Shown here: positions 9,369 through 17,389 of the stretch, piece after piece
How positions within the stretch are numbered: position 1 is the first letter of the stretch
Layout: the number at the start of each line of letters is the position of its first letter
Assembly: GCA_934309145.1 (NCBI GenBank)
Contig: CAKRCW010000007.1
Span: 1 to 64,000, forward strand
Direction of reading: 5' to 3'
DNA: 64,000 nt
Source of the DNA: an uncultured Lachnospiraceae bacterium
Lineage (GTDB): Bacteria; Bacillota; Clostridia; Lachnospirales; Lachnospiraceae
Made by a program: the position numbers and the translations under genes
The notes under the pieces: model-generated
Databases searched by the model: none
Told to the model about the DNA's origin: nothing
What the model saw: only the letters and a program-made list of their open reading frames with translations

Positions 9369-11798
9369 ATGGACAGAAGATTATTTAAACAATTAATTGA
9401 CAGCAGAATAATTATGCTTGATGGAGCAACCGGAAGCAATCTCATGCAGGCTGGTATGCCTGTAGGTGTATGTCCAGAGCGTTGGATATTGGACAATCCA
9501 ACCCACATAGTAAAATTACAGAGAGATTATATAAAGGCAGGAACTAATATATTGCTTGCTCCTACTTTTACAGCTAACAGAATAAAGCTTGCCGAGTATA
9601 ATCTTCAGGATGATATAGTTGATATTAATAAGAGACTTGTTGCATTATCCAAGGAGGCTGTAGCCTTAGAGGGTTACAGAGGTTATGTGGCAGGAGACAT
9701 GACAATGACAGGCAGACAGCTATATCCTGTCGGAGACCTTATGCTTGAGAAATTGATAGAGGTATATAAGGAGCAGGCGCAGATACTTGTAGATGCAGGT
9801 GTTGACTTATTTATTGTTGAAACTATGATGAGCCTTGCTGAGGCGAGAGCTGCTGTTATTGCAATAAGAGAAGTGTGTGATTTGCCAGTTATGGTTAGCA
9901 TGACATTTAATGAGGATGGAAAGACCTTATTTGGTGCAACTCCTGAATCATCGGTTGTCGTGTTACAGTCACTTGGGGCTGACGCAGTAGGTGTTAATTG
10001 CTCTACCGGACCTAAGGAGATGGTATCACTCATAGAAAAGATGAGGGAATATGCAAAGGTACCTCTTTTTGCAAAGCCTAATAACGGAATGCCTGAGCTT
10101 ATTGATGGTGAGACAAAATATACTATGACGCCTTCTGAATTTGCAGAATATGGTAAATTGCTTGTAGATGCAGGTGTGAGGGCTATTGGTGGATGCTGTG
10201 GTACTACACCTAAACATATAGCAGCCTTAAGAAAATATGTGAGAAATGCTGGTGCTGCCTCTTACTGTGATGTAAAAAAGAGAGTGTTATCAAGTGAAAG
10301 TACAGTTCAAGATATAGATTTAGATGGAAGATTTCTTGTAGTTGGTGAGAGAATTAACCCTACAGGTAAGAAAAAGCTACAGGCTGAGCTTCGTGATGGC
10401 AAGATGGACCTTGTTATCCATATGGCTGAGGAGCAGACTGAGTGTGGAGCTGATATCTTAGATATCAATATGGGTACTAATGGTATAGATGAGCTTGAGA
10501 TGATTAAGCGTGCAATCTATGAGGTGACAGGAGTAACAGACAGGCCACTTTGTATTGACTCAAGCCATGTTAATATTATAGAGGAAGCTCTAAGAATATA
10601 TCCAGGACGTGCACTTATCAATTCAATATCGCTTGAGGAGAAGAAGTGCAGACCACTTATGAAAATTGCTGCAAAATATGGTGCGATGTGTATACTTCTT
10701 CCTCTGTCTGACGAGGGATTACCGGAGACCATAGAGGAGAAAAAGGCTAATATAGAAAAGCTTATTCAGATTGCCGAGGAGGAGGGCGTTGACAGAGACA
10801 ACTTAATTGTCGATGGACTTGTGGCTACGGTTGGTGCTAACCGGAAGGCAGCACTTGAGACATTAGATACGATTGCATATTGCAAGAATGAGCTTAAGAT
10901 TCCTACCATATGTGGATTGTCCAATATATCATTTGGTCTGCCTGAGAGAATAAATGTCAACACTGCATTTCTTACAATGGCTATCGCATCCGGACTTACA
11001 ATGGCTATATGTAATCCGGGACAGGCTATGCTTATGAATGCTGCTATAGCTGCTGACCTTCTTATGGCTAAGGAGAATTCAGATAACAACTATGTTGAGA
11101 GAGTTGTATCATTAGGAGATGCTGCAGCGGCACAAAAAACAGGCAGCAAGGGTGCAGCTGATATCACCGGAAGCAAGGTGTATATAGATGTTGTTAAAGG
11201 AAATAAAGCATCGGTAATAGATGACGTTAAGGAGCTTCTTTCAAATGGAGCTATGCCACAGGATATAATAGATAACGATTTGATACCGGCAGTAAATAAG
11301 GTCGGAGAGCTTTTTGAGACCAAAAAATATTTCCTTCCACAGCTTATTGCCGGAGCTACAGTTATGGATATGGCTATAGCATATATTACACCTTTGTTAA
11401 ATATAGATCCTAACGCTGAGAAAAAGGGTACTGTTATAATGGCAACCGTAGAGGGAGATATTCACGATATCGGCAAAAACCTGGTGGTTCTTATGCTTAA
11501 AAATTACGGATATGATGTTATTGATTTGGGAAAAGACGTTCCTAAGGAAACAATAATTGAAACAGCAAAGAAACATAATGCTGATATTATAGGTCTTTCA
11601 GCTCTTATGACAACAACAATGATGAGGATGAAGGATGTAGTTGAAGTGGTAAAGAAAGAAAAGCTTCCGTGTAAAGTTATAATAGGAGGTGCTGTTGTAT
11701 CTGAAAGTTTTGCCAAAGAAATAGGAGCTGATGGATATTCCAAAGATGCAAATGAGGCAGTTAAGCTTGTTGACAGACTATTGACAGAAGAAAGTTAA
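9369..11798 (+). CDS. metH: Cobalamin-dependent methionine synthase lacking the reactivation domain
   Basis: Transfers a methyl group from 5-methyltetrahydrofolate to homocysteine through bound methylcobalamin. The domain order is homocysteine/zinc domain (about 1-290, zinc cysteines in VNCSTGP and GGCCGTTPKH), pterin-binding domain (about 320-570), four-helix cap (about 595-680) and B12 domain (about 685-805) with the ligand motif DIHDIGKN. The 809-aa protein ends after the B12 fold, so the C-terminal SAM-dependent activation domain of the ~1200-aa enzyme is absent. The 3' end is intact, with no frameshift seen. No cobalamin riboswitch fits in the 37-base upstream gap. See the ASKHA protein at 31702. 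Confidence 0.94.
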   Translation: MDRRLFKQLIDSRIIMLDGATGSNLMQAGMPVGVCPERWILDNPTHIVKLQRDYIKAGTNILLAPTFTANRIKLAEYNLQDDIVDINKRLVALSKEAVALEGYRGYVAGDMTMTGRQLYPVGDLMLEKLIEVYKEQAQILVDAGVDLFIVETMMSLAEARAAVIAIREVCDLPVMVSMTFNEDGKTLFGATPESSVVVLQSLGADAVGVNCSTGPKEMVSLIEKMREYAKVPLFAKPNNGMPELIDGETKYTMTPSEFAEYGKLLVDAGVRAIGGCCGTTPKHIAALRKYVRNAGAASYCDVKKRVLSSESTVQDIDLDGRFLVVGERINPTGKKKLQAELRDGKMDLVIHMAEEQTECGADILDINMGTNGIDELEMIKRAIYEVTGVTDRPLCIDSSHVNIIEEALRIYPGRALINSISLEEKKCRPLMKIAAKYGAMCILLPLSDEGLPETIEEKKANIEKLIQIAEEEGVDRDNLIVDGLVATVGANRKAALETLDTIAYCKNELKIPTICGLSNISFGLPERINVNTAFLTMAIASGLTMAICNPGQAMLMNAAIAADLLMAKENSDNNYVERVVSLGDAAAAQKTGSKGAADITGSKVYIDVVKGNKASVIDDVKELLSNGAMPQDIIDNDLIPAVNKVGELFETKKYFLPQLIAGATVMDMAIAYITPLLNIDPNAEKKGTVIMATVEGDIHDIGKNLVVLMLKNYGYDVIDLGKDVPKETIIETAKKHNADIIGLSALMTTTMMRMKDVVEVVKKEKLPCKVIIGGAVVSESFAKEIGADGYSKDANEAVKLVDRLLTEES

Positions 11799-11848
11799 GA
11801 GGTTAAAATAAACCTTAACGAATTTTTGAGAAAAGGTGGACGTTTTAC

Positions 11849-12343
11849 ATGAAGAAAATGGTTTTATCATTACTTGTTGATAATACATCAGGTGTTTTGT
11901 CCCGTGTAGCTGGTTTGTTCAGCCGTAGAGGGTATAATATAGACAGCTTGTCTGTAGGTGTCACAGAGAATCCAAATTATTCAAGAATGACAGTGGCAGT
12001 AAGTGGTGATGACAGAATTTTAAGCCAGATTAAGAAACAGCTCTTAAAGCTTGAGGATGTGATATCAATCACAGAGCTCAAGGATGGAGAGTCAGTATGC
12101 AGAGAGCTTTTGCTTGTTAAGATTAAGGCATCACTTGAGGAGAGACAGCAGATTATCTCTCTTACAGATGTATTCCGTGCTAAGGTTGTTGATGTTGCAA
12201 CAGATTCAGTTATGATTGAGATAACAGGTAATGTCAATAAGATAGAGGCATTTATATCACTTCTCGATGGATTTGAGATTGAGGAGATGGTTAGAACAGG
12301 TCTTACAGGTCTTATAAGGGGTAATGCCAAGATAAGCGAGTAG
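11849..12343 (+). CDS. ilvN: Acetolactate synthase, small regulatory subunit
   Basis: Regulatory subunit of acetolactate synthase, which makes the first branched-chain amino acid intermediates and mediates valine feedback. Two ACT-type domains occupy about residues 3-75 and 85-160; the first contains the conserved VDNTSGVLSRVAGLFSRRGY. The 164-aa length is normal. ATG 11849 follows AAAAGGTGG. No catalytic subunit (ilvB) is adjacent, so it must lie outside the window. ilvC follows, separated by a small hairpin. Confidence 0.93.
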   Translation: MKKMVLSLLVDNTSGVLSRVAGLFSRRGYNIDSLSVGVTENPNYSRMTVAVSGDDRILSQIKKQLLKLEDVISITELKDGESVCRELLLVKIKASLEERQQIISLTDVFRAKVVDVATDSVMIEITGNVNKIEAFISLLDGFEIEEMVRTGLTGLIRGNAKISE

Positions 12344-12364
12344 ACTGTGACAACTTACGACGTC

Positions 12365-12386
12365 ATTACTTTACACACAAAGTAAT
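12365..12386 (+). other. Hairpin in the ilvN-ilvC gap
   Basis: ATTACTTT (12365-12372) and AAAGTAAT (12379-12386) form a perfect 8-bp stem with the loop ACACAC. No T run follows, so it is not a standard terminator. It may protect or separate the ilvC message. Confidence 0.5.
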
Positions 12387-12427
12387 AACTATATAAATAT
12401 TTTTACATATTTAAGGAGGAAATAGAT

Positions 12428-13447
12428 ATGTCAGCAAAGATTTTTTATCAGGAAGATTGTAACTTATCTCTCTTAGATGGTAAGACAATAGCAATCATTG
12501 GTTATGGTAGCCAGGGTCATGCACATGCTTTAAACCTTAAGGATTCAGGATGTAATGTTATCATCGGTTTGTACGAGGGCAGCAAGTCATGGGCAAAGGC
12601 TGAGGCACAGGGATTTAAGGTATATACAGCAGCAGAGGCTGCAAAGCTTGCAGATATTATTATGATTCTTATAAATGATGAGCTCCAGGCAGCTATGTAT
12701 AAGAAGGATATCGAGCCAAACCTTGAGGCTGGTAATATGCTTATGTTCGCTCATGGCTTTAATATTCATTTTAACCAGATTATCCCACCTAAGGATGTTG
12801 ATGTTACAATGATAGCACCTAAGGGACCTGGACATACAGTTCGTAGCGAGTATCAGGCAGGTAAGGGTGTTCCTTGTCTTATAGCTGTACATCAGGATGC
12901 TACAGGTAAGGCTCAGGATATGGCACTTGCTTATGCTCTTGGTATTGGTGGAGCAAGAGCTGGTGTTCTTGAGACAACATTCAGAACAGAGACAGAGACA
13001 GACCTTTTTGGTGAGCAGGCAGTTCTTTGCGGCGGTGTATGTGCACTTATGCAGGCTGGTTTCGAGACACTTTGCGAAGCTGGATATGATCCAAGAAATG
13101 CTTACTTTGAGTGTATCCATGAGATGAAGCTTATCGTAGATCTTATCTATCAGTCAGGATTTGCAGGAATGAGATATTCTATCTCTAACACAGCAGAGTA
13201 TGGTGATTACATAACAGGACCTAAGCTTATCACAGAAGAGACAAAGAAGACTATGAAGAAAATCCTTAAGGATATTCAGGATGGTACATTTGCTAAGGAC
13301 TTCTTGCTTGATATGTCATCAGCAGGTGGTCAGGCTCACTTCAAGGCACTTAGAAAGATTGCTGCTGAGCATCCATCAGAGAAGGTTGGAGAAGAAATTC
13401 GTAAGCTTTATAGCTGGAATGGTGAAGGAAAACTCATCGATAACTAA
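12428..13447 (+). CDS. ilvC: Ketol-acid reductoisomerase, class I
   Basis: Isomerises and reduces acetolactate or acetohydroxybutyrate in valine, leucine and isoleucine synthesis. The N-terminal Rossmann domain (about 1-185) carries IIGYGSQGHAHALNLKDSG. The C-terminal knotted helical domain (about 186-330) holds the metal and substrate residues (TETDLFGEQAVLCGG, YECIHEMKLIVDLIY-type region). At 339 aa it is the short class I form. It has a strong AAGGAGG ribosome site at 12413-12419. Many codons are the common ones, as expected for an abundant protein. A GC-rich terminator follows. Confidence 0.96.
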   Translation: MSAKIFYQEDCNLSLLDGKTIAIIGYGSQGHAHALNLKDSGCNVIIGLYEGSKSWAKAEAQGFKVYTAAEAAKLADIIMILINDELQAAMYKKDIEPNLEAGNMLMFAHGFNIHFNQIIPPKDVDVTMIAPKGPGHTVRSEYQAGKGVPCLIAVHQDATGKAQDMALAYALGIGGARAGVLETTFRTETETDLFGEQAVLCGGVCALMQAGFETLCEAGYDPRNAYFECIHEMKLIVDLIYQSGFAGMRYSISNTAEYGDYITGPKLITEETKKTMKKILKDIQDGTFAKDFLLDMSSAGGQAHFKALRKIAAEHPSEKVGEEIRKLYSWNGEGKLIDN

Positions 13448-13460
13448 GATTTTTATTTAC

Positions 13461-13498
13461 AGGGAGCCTGGGACGATGTGTTCCGGGTTCCCTTTTTT
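13461..13498 (+). terminator. Rho-independent terminator after ilvC
   Basis: 13462-13474 pairs with 13480-13492, giving 13 base pairs including three G-U pairs and a 5-base loop, followed by six T residues. It closes the metH-ilvN-ilvC unit. The next gene starts only 22 bases beyond and shows no clear promoter, so some read-through is likely. Confidence 0.9.
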
Positions 13499-13519
13499 AA
13501 TAACAGGAGGCACAACAAT

Positions 13520-14086
13520 ATGACTTGTCTTGAAGCACAATCTAATATTATGGCTTTTATTGATAAAAAACTGCCTGAGGAAAAGGTGGCTGATTTCGTG
13601 CGCCATATGAGGTATTGTAAGAATTGCTCTGAGGAATTGGAGATATACTATACTCTGATTGTTGGAATCAGGCAGGTTGATAATAATGAGGAGTTATCTC
13701 AGAATTTTAAGGAAGAGCTTGATAATGAGCTGACAAGATTAGAGCATAAAGCCAAAAAGGCAAAGAGATTTAAGATTTCAACATTTGGAGTTGTTTTTGT
13801 TGCGGCTGTAGTACTTATGTTTATATGCTACGGACGTGTACTTAACAAGGTATATAACATTGAACAGTTTATGATTAAACAGGAACAGGGTGCACATTAC
13901 TTCTACGATTATTTTGGTGATGAGATAGATATGTGTAGTGATGATATAGTTGCCGATGCAAGACAGCGCTACAAACCTAAAGACTTGACATTTTATGAGA
14001 AAATAAGACTTTATAACGAAGAACATAAAGATGATATAGATGACGAAAATAGTGATGATACAGGAGAGACACAATATTATGAGTAA
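13520..14086 (+). CDS. Zinc-finger (zf-HC2-like) single-pass membrane protein
   Basis: Function unknown. The N-terminal segment contains RHMRYCKNCSEEL (about residues 30-42), the His-x3-Cys-x2-Cys pattern of anti-sigma-type zinc fingers. One membrane segment lies near residues 80-100 and an acidic extracytoplasmic tail follows. The 188-aa start is placed at ATG 13520 because of AGGAGG at 13505-13510; an in-frame ATG at 13478 lies inside the ilvC terminator. No sigma factor gene is next to it. Its last 8 bases overlap the start of polA, which indicates translational coupling. Confidence 0.7.
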   Translation: MTCLEAQSNIMAFIDKKLPEEKVADFVRHMRYCKNCSEELEIYYTLIVGIRQVDNNEELSQNFKEELDNELTRLEHKAKKAKRFKISTFGVVFVAAVVLMFICYGRVLNKVYNIEQFMIKQEQGAHYFYDYFGDEIDMCSDDIVADARQRYKPKDLTFYEKIRLYNEEHKDDIDDENSDDTGETQYYE

Positions 14087-16709
14087 AATATTGCTGATAG
14101 ATGGAAACAGTATTTTAAACAGAGCATTTTATGGTATACCAGAGCTTACAACTGCTGATGGCAGACATACTAATGCAGTTCTTGGATTCCTCAATATAGT
14201 TCTTAAGGTAATAGATGAGGAGCATGCCGATCATGTCTGCGTTGCTTTTGATTTGAAACATCCTACATTCAGACATGAGATGTATAAGGAATATAAAGGA
14301 ACAAGAAAGCCAATGCCGGATGAACTTCGTGAGCAGGTTCCTCTTATTAAGCAGGTTTTATCAAGCATGAATATACACATGATTGAAAAGGCTGGTTACG
14401 AGGCGGACGATATACTTGGCACTCTGTCAAGAATTGCTGACAGAGAGGGCTATGAGGTTACAGTTTTATCCGGAGACAGGGATTTGTTGCAGCTTGCAAC
14501 TGACAGAGTGTTAATAAGAATTCCTAAAACTAAGGCTGGAAAGACAGTGGTTGAATCATATCATGCAAAAGAGGTATGTGAGACCTATGGCGTAGATCCT
14601 GTAACATTTATTGATATGAAGGGGCTTATGGGAGATACATCAGATAACATACCGGGAGTGCCTGGAATAGGTGAGAAAACTGCCAGCAAGCTGCTTGTTA
14701 CTTATGGTTCGATGGATGGTGTCTATGCGGCAGTTGATGATATGAAAAAGAGTAAGATGAGGGATAATCTCATTGAATATAGGGAACAGGCATATATGTC
14801 TAAGGTTCTTGCAACAATTAAGCTTGACTGTGAGCTTGATGATAAGCTTGAGGATATGAAGTATGAAAATCCGTTTAACGAAGAATCATACAAGATATTC
14901 GCTGACTTAGAGTTTAAGAGTCTTATGGGAAGATTTTCAGATTCAGACATGAAGCAGCCTGAATACAGTGTAGATTATAAGATTATATCTGATATAGATG
15001 CTTTTAAGGTTATGTCTGATGCTTTGCATAATGAGAAGAAAATAGGAAGCTCATGTATAGCTGGCAATGATGGTATAGTTTGCTGGTCTGTAAGTGCCGG
15101 TGCTAAGTCATATCTTGTCAGAGTTGGAAGTGAGATTACTGAGAATGTAATAAATGACCTGGTCAGTGAGCTTAATAATAAAAGTATAACTATTATATGT
15201 GATGACATTAAGAGTGAGCTGCCATATTTGTCTATCGATGAGAGCTATGATGTGTTTGACTGTGGACTTGCTGCATATTTAATTAATCCGCTCAAGGACA
15301 ATTATTCATATGTTGACCTTGCCAGAGATTATATGCATATTGATGTCCCTGAGTATAAAGAGCTTGTAGGTAAGCAGGAAATAACATATTTCTCATTTGA
15401 AATAGATAACATTGCAAAGTATATGGCGTATAAGTCATCTATTCCTCTTGCAGTTGTTGATATGTTAGTGGATAAGCTCAGTAATATGGGCATGAAGGAC
15501 CTTTACTATAATATAGAGCTTCCATGTGCATTTTCACTCTATGATATGGAGAAGAACGGAATACGTGTTGACAGGGACGAGCTTTTATCCTTTGGTGTTA
15601 AGCTTAAGGCAAGAATTGAGGAGCTGACATCAGATATATACAAGTTTGCAGGTAAGGAATTTAATATAAACTCAACAAAACAGCTTGGCGAGGTTTTATT
15701 TGAGGATTTGGGATTAAAGTCAGGTAAAAAGACTAAGACAGGATACTCTACAAGCGTTGAAGTGTTAGAAAAGCTACAAGGGGAACACCCTATTATAGGG
15801 GCTATATTAGAGTACAGACAGTTGGCAAAGCTTAACTCGACGTATGTGGAGGGGTTGTCGGCTTATATAGGTGCGGATAACAGAATACATGGTAAGTTTA
15901 ACCAGACAGTTACAGTTACCGGACGTATAAGCTCTACAGAGCCAAACCTACAGAATATTCCTACAAGATTTCCTCTTGGAAGAGAGATAAGAAAGGTATT
16001 TAAGCCGGAGAAAGGATATGTTTTTCTTGATGCCGATTATTCACAGATAGAGCTTAGGGTTCTTGCACATTTTTCAGAGGACGAGACACTTATTAACGCA
16101 TATCACAAGGACACGGATATACACTCAATTACTGCATCTGAGGTATTTGACGTGCCTATAGATAAGGTTGACAGTCTTATGAGAAGAAGAGCTAAGGCTG
16201 TTAATTTCGGAATTGTATACGGTATAAGTTCATTTGGCTTGGGACAGGACCTTGACATATCAAGGAAGGAAGCAGAGGGCTATATAGAAAAATACTTTAA
16301 CACCTATGGAGGAGTTAAGAGATTTCTTGATAACACAGTAGAAAATGCCAGAAAGAACGGATATACAACTACGTTATTTGGAAGGAGACGACCACTTCCT
16401 GAGCTTTCATCATCTAATTATATGACAAGGAGCTTTGGAGAGAGGGCTGCCATGAATTCACCTATTCAGGGTACAGCTGCGGATATCATTAAGATAGCCA
16501 TGATACATGTAAACAGAGCACTTAAGGATAAAAATTTAAAGTCAAGAATTGTATTGCAGGTACATGATGAGCTTATAATAGAGACATATAAGCCGGAGCT
16601 TGATGAGGTTAAGGATATATTGGTAAATGAGATGATGAATGCGGCAAAGCTTGCTGTTCCGCTTGTAGTTGATGTGCACAGTGGAGATAGCTGGTATGAC
16701 GCAAAGTAA
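14079..16709 (+). CDS. polA: DNA polymerase I, proofreading domain degenerate
   Basis: Repair and Okazaki-fragment polymerase. The domains are a 5'-3' exonuclease (about 1-290, with conserved acidic patches such as GDRDLLQL and GDTSDNIPGVPGIGEK), a vestigial 3'-5' exonuclease region (about 300-465) and a family A polymerase (about 480-876; SQIELRVLAHFS, RRRAKAVNFGIVYG, LQVHDELIIE). The usual Asp-x-Glu metal motif of the proofreading domain is not present; the corresponding stretch reads around GNDGIVCWSVSAG. The start ATG 14079 has AGGAGAG upstream. coaE follows after 15 bases, a common Clostridia pairing. Confidence 0.95.
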   Translation: MSKILLIDGNSILNRAFYGIPELTTADGRHTNAVLGFLNIVLKVIDEEHADHVCVAFDLKHPTFRHEMYKEYKGTRKPMPDELREQVPLIKQVLSSMNIHMIEKAGYEADDILGTLSRIADREGYEVTVLSGDRDLLQLATDRVLIRIPKTKAGKTVVESYHAKEVCETYGVDPVTFIDMKGLMGDTSDNIPGVPGIGEKTASKLLVTYGSMDGVYAAVDDMKKSKMRDNLIEYREQAYMSKVLATIKLDCELDDKLEDMKYENPFNEESYKIFADLEFKSLMGRFSDSDMKQPEYSVDYKIISDIDAFKVMSDALHNEKKIGSSCIAGNDGIVCWSVSAGAKSYLVRVGSEITENVINDLVSELNNKSITIICDDIKSELPYLSIDESYDVFDCGLAAYLINPLKDNYSYVDLARDYMHIDVPEYKELVGKQEITYFSFEIDNIAKYMAYKSSIPLAVVDMLVDKLSNMGMKDLYYNIELPCAFSLYDMEKNGIRVDRDELLSFGVKLKARIEELTSDIYKFAGKEFNINSTKQLGEVLFEDLGLKSGKKTKTGYSTSVEVLEKLQGEHPIIGAILEYRQLAKLNSTYVEGLSAYIGADNRIHGKFNQTVTVTGRISSTEPNLQNIPTRFPLGREIRKVFKPEKGYVFLDADYSQIELRVLAHFSEDETLINAYHKDTDIHSITASEVFDVPIDKVDSLMRRRAKAVNFGIVYGISSFGLGQDLDISRKEAEGYIEKYFNTYGGVKRFLDNTVENARKNGYTTTLFGRRRPLPELSSSNYMTRSFGERAAMNSPIQGTAADIIKIAMIHVNRALKDKNLKSRIVLQVHDELIIETYKPELDEVKDILVNEMMNAAKLAVPLVVDVHSGDSWYDAK

Positions 16710-16724
16710 TACACGGAGAACAAT

Positions 16725-17342
16725 ATGATAATTATAGGAATCACAGGTGGAGTGGGCTCTGGGAAAAGCAGGGTTTTGTATGATTTAAGTGAAAATCATG
16801 GGGCTTATATTGTCGAGGCGGATAAGCTTGCACATACTCTTATGGAGCCGGGGCAGAGCATTTATAATGAGATAGTTGAGAATTTTGGAAGAGAAATCCT
16901 TAAAGAAAAGGCACCATATGAGATAGACAGGCAAAAACTTGGCAGTATAGTATTTTCGAATAAGGATAAGCTTAAGCTGCTTGATTCAATATCCCATCCG
17001 GCAGTTAAGAAGAATATACTTTGGCAGATTGAGACTAAAAAAGCAGAGGGTGTAAAGCTTTTTGTTATTGAGGCGGCACTCCTTATACAGGATGGATATA
17101 AGGAGATATGTGATGAGATATGGTATGTCTGGGTATCTAAGGAAGAAAGAATTAAACGACTTGCTAAACAGAGGGGATATACAAAGAGTAAATGTATCTC
17201 AATGTTTAACAGTCAGGAAGATGATGATTATTATAAGAAATATGCAGATTTCACTATAAACAATCAATTAGATTATGAAAATTCATCAAAACAACTAAAT
17301 GCAAGGTTGAATAAATTAATGCATAGTGATATAATTTTATAG
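16725..17342 (+). CDS. coaE: Dephospho-CoA kinase
   Basis: Last step of coenzyme A synthesis: phosphorylates the 3'-hydroxyl of dephospho-CoA. The P-loop GGVGSGKS is at residues 7-14. The CoA-binding region EADKLAHTLMEPG is near 32, and SHPAV near 88 belongs to the substrate lid. The 205-aa length is normal. ATG 16725 follows CACGGAG. It lies 15 bases after polA and is likely in the same transcript. Confidence 0.94.
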   Translation: MIIIGITGGVGSGKSRVLYDLSENHGAYIVEADKLAHTLMEPGQSIYNEIVENFGREILKEKAPYEIDRQKLGSIVFSNKDKLKLLDSISHPAVKKNILWQIETKKAEGVKLFVIEAALLIQDGYKEICDEIWYVWVSKEERIKRLAKQRGYTKSKCISMFNSQEDDDYYKKYADFTINNQLDYENSSKQLNARLNKLMHSDIIL

Positions 17343-17389
17343 ATATGGAGTTTGATATCTGTATGTAATAAACCATGTGGAGGACAAAA

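Noticed and set aside
9331..9369. Cobalamin or SAM riboswitch in front of metH
   Set aside because: Only 37 bases separate it from punA, too short for either riboswitch.
11700..11798. Frameshift or truncation of metH
   Set aside because: The B12 domain is complete, the stop is clean, and ilvN follows at normal spacing; the short form is the likely natural state.
12587..13120. 177-codon open frame on the minus strand inside ilvC
   Set aside because: It is antisense to a strongly conserved gene, has Cys/Leu-rich low-sense composition, and no ribosome site.
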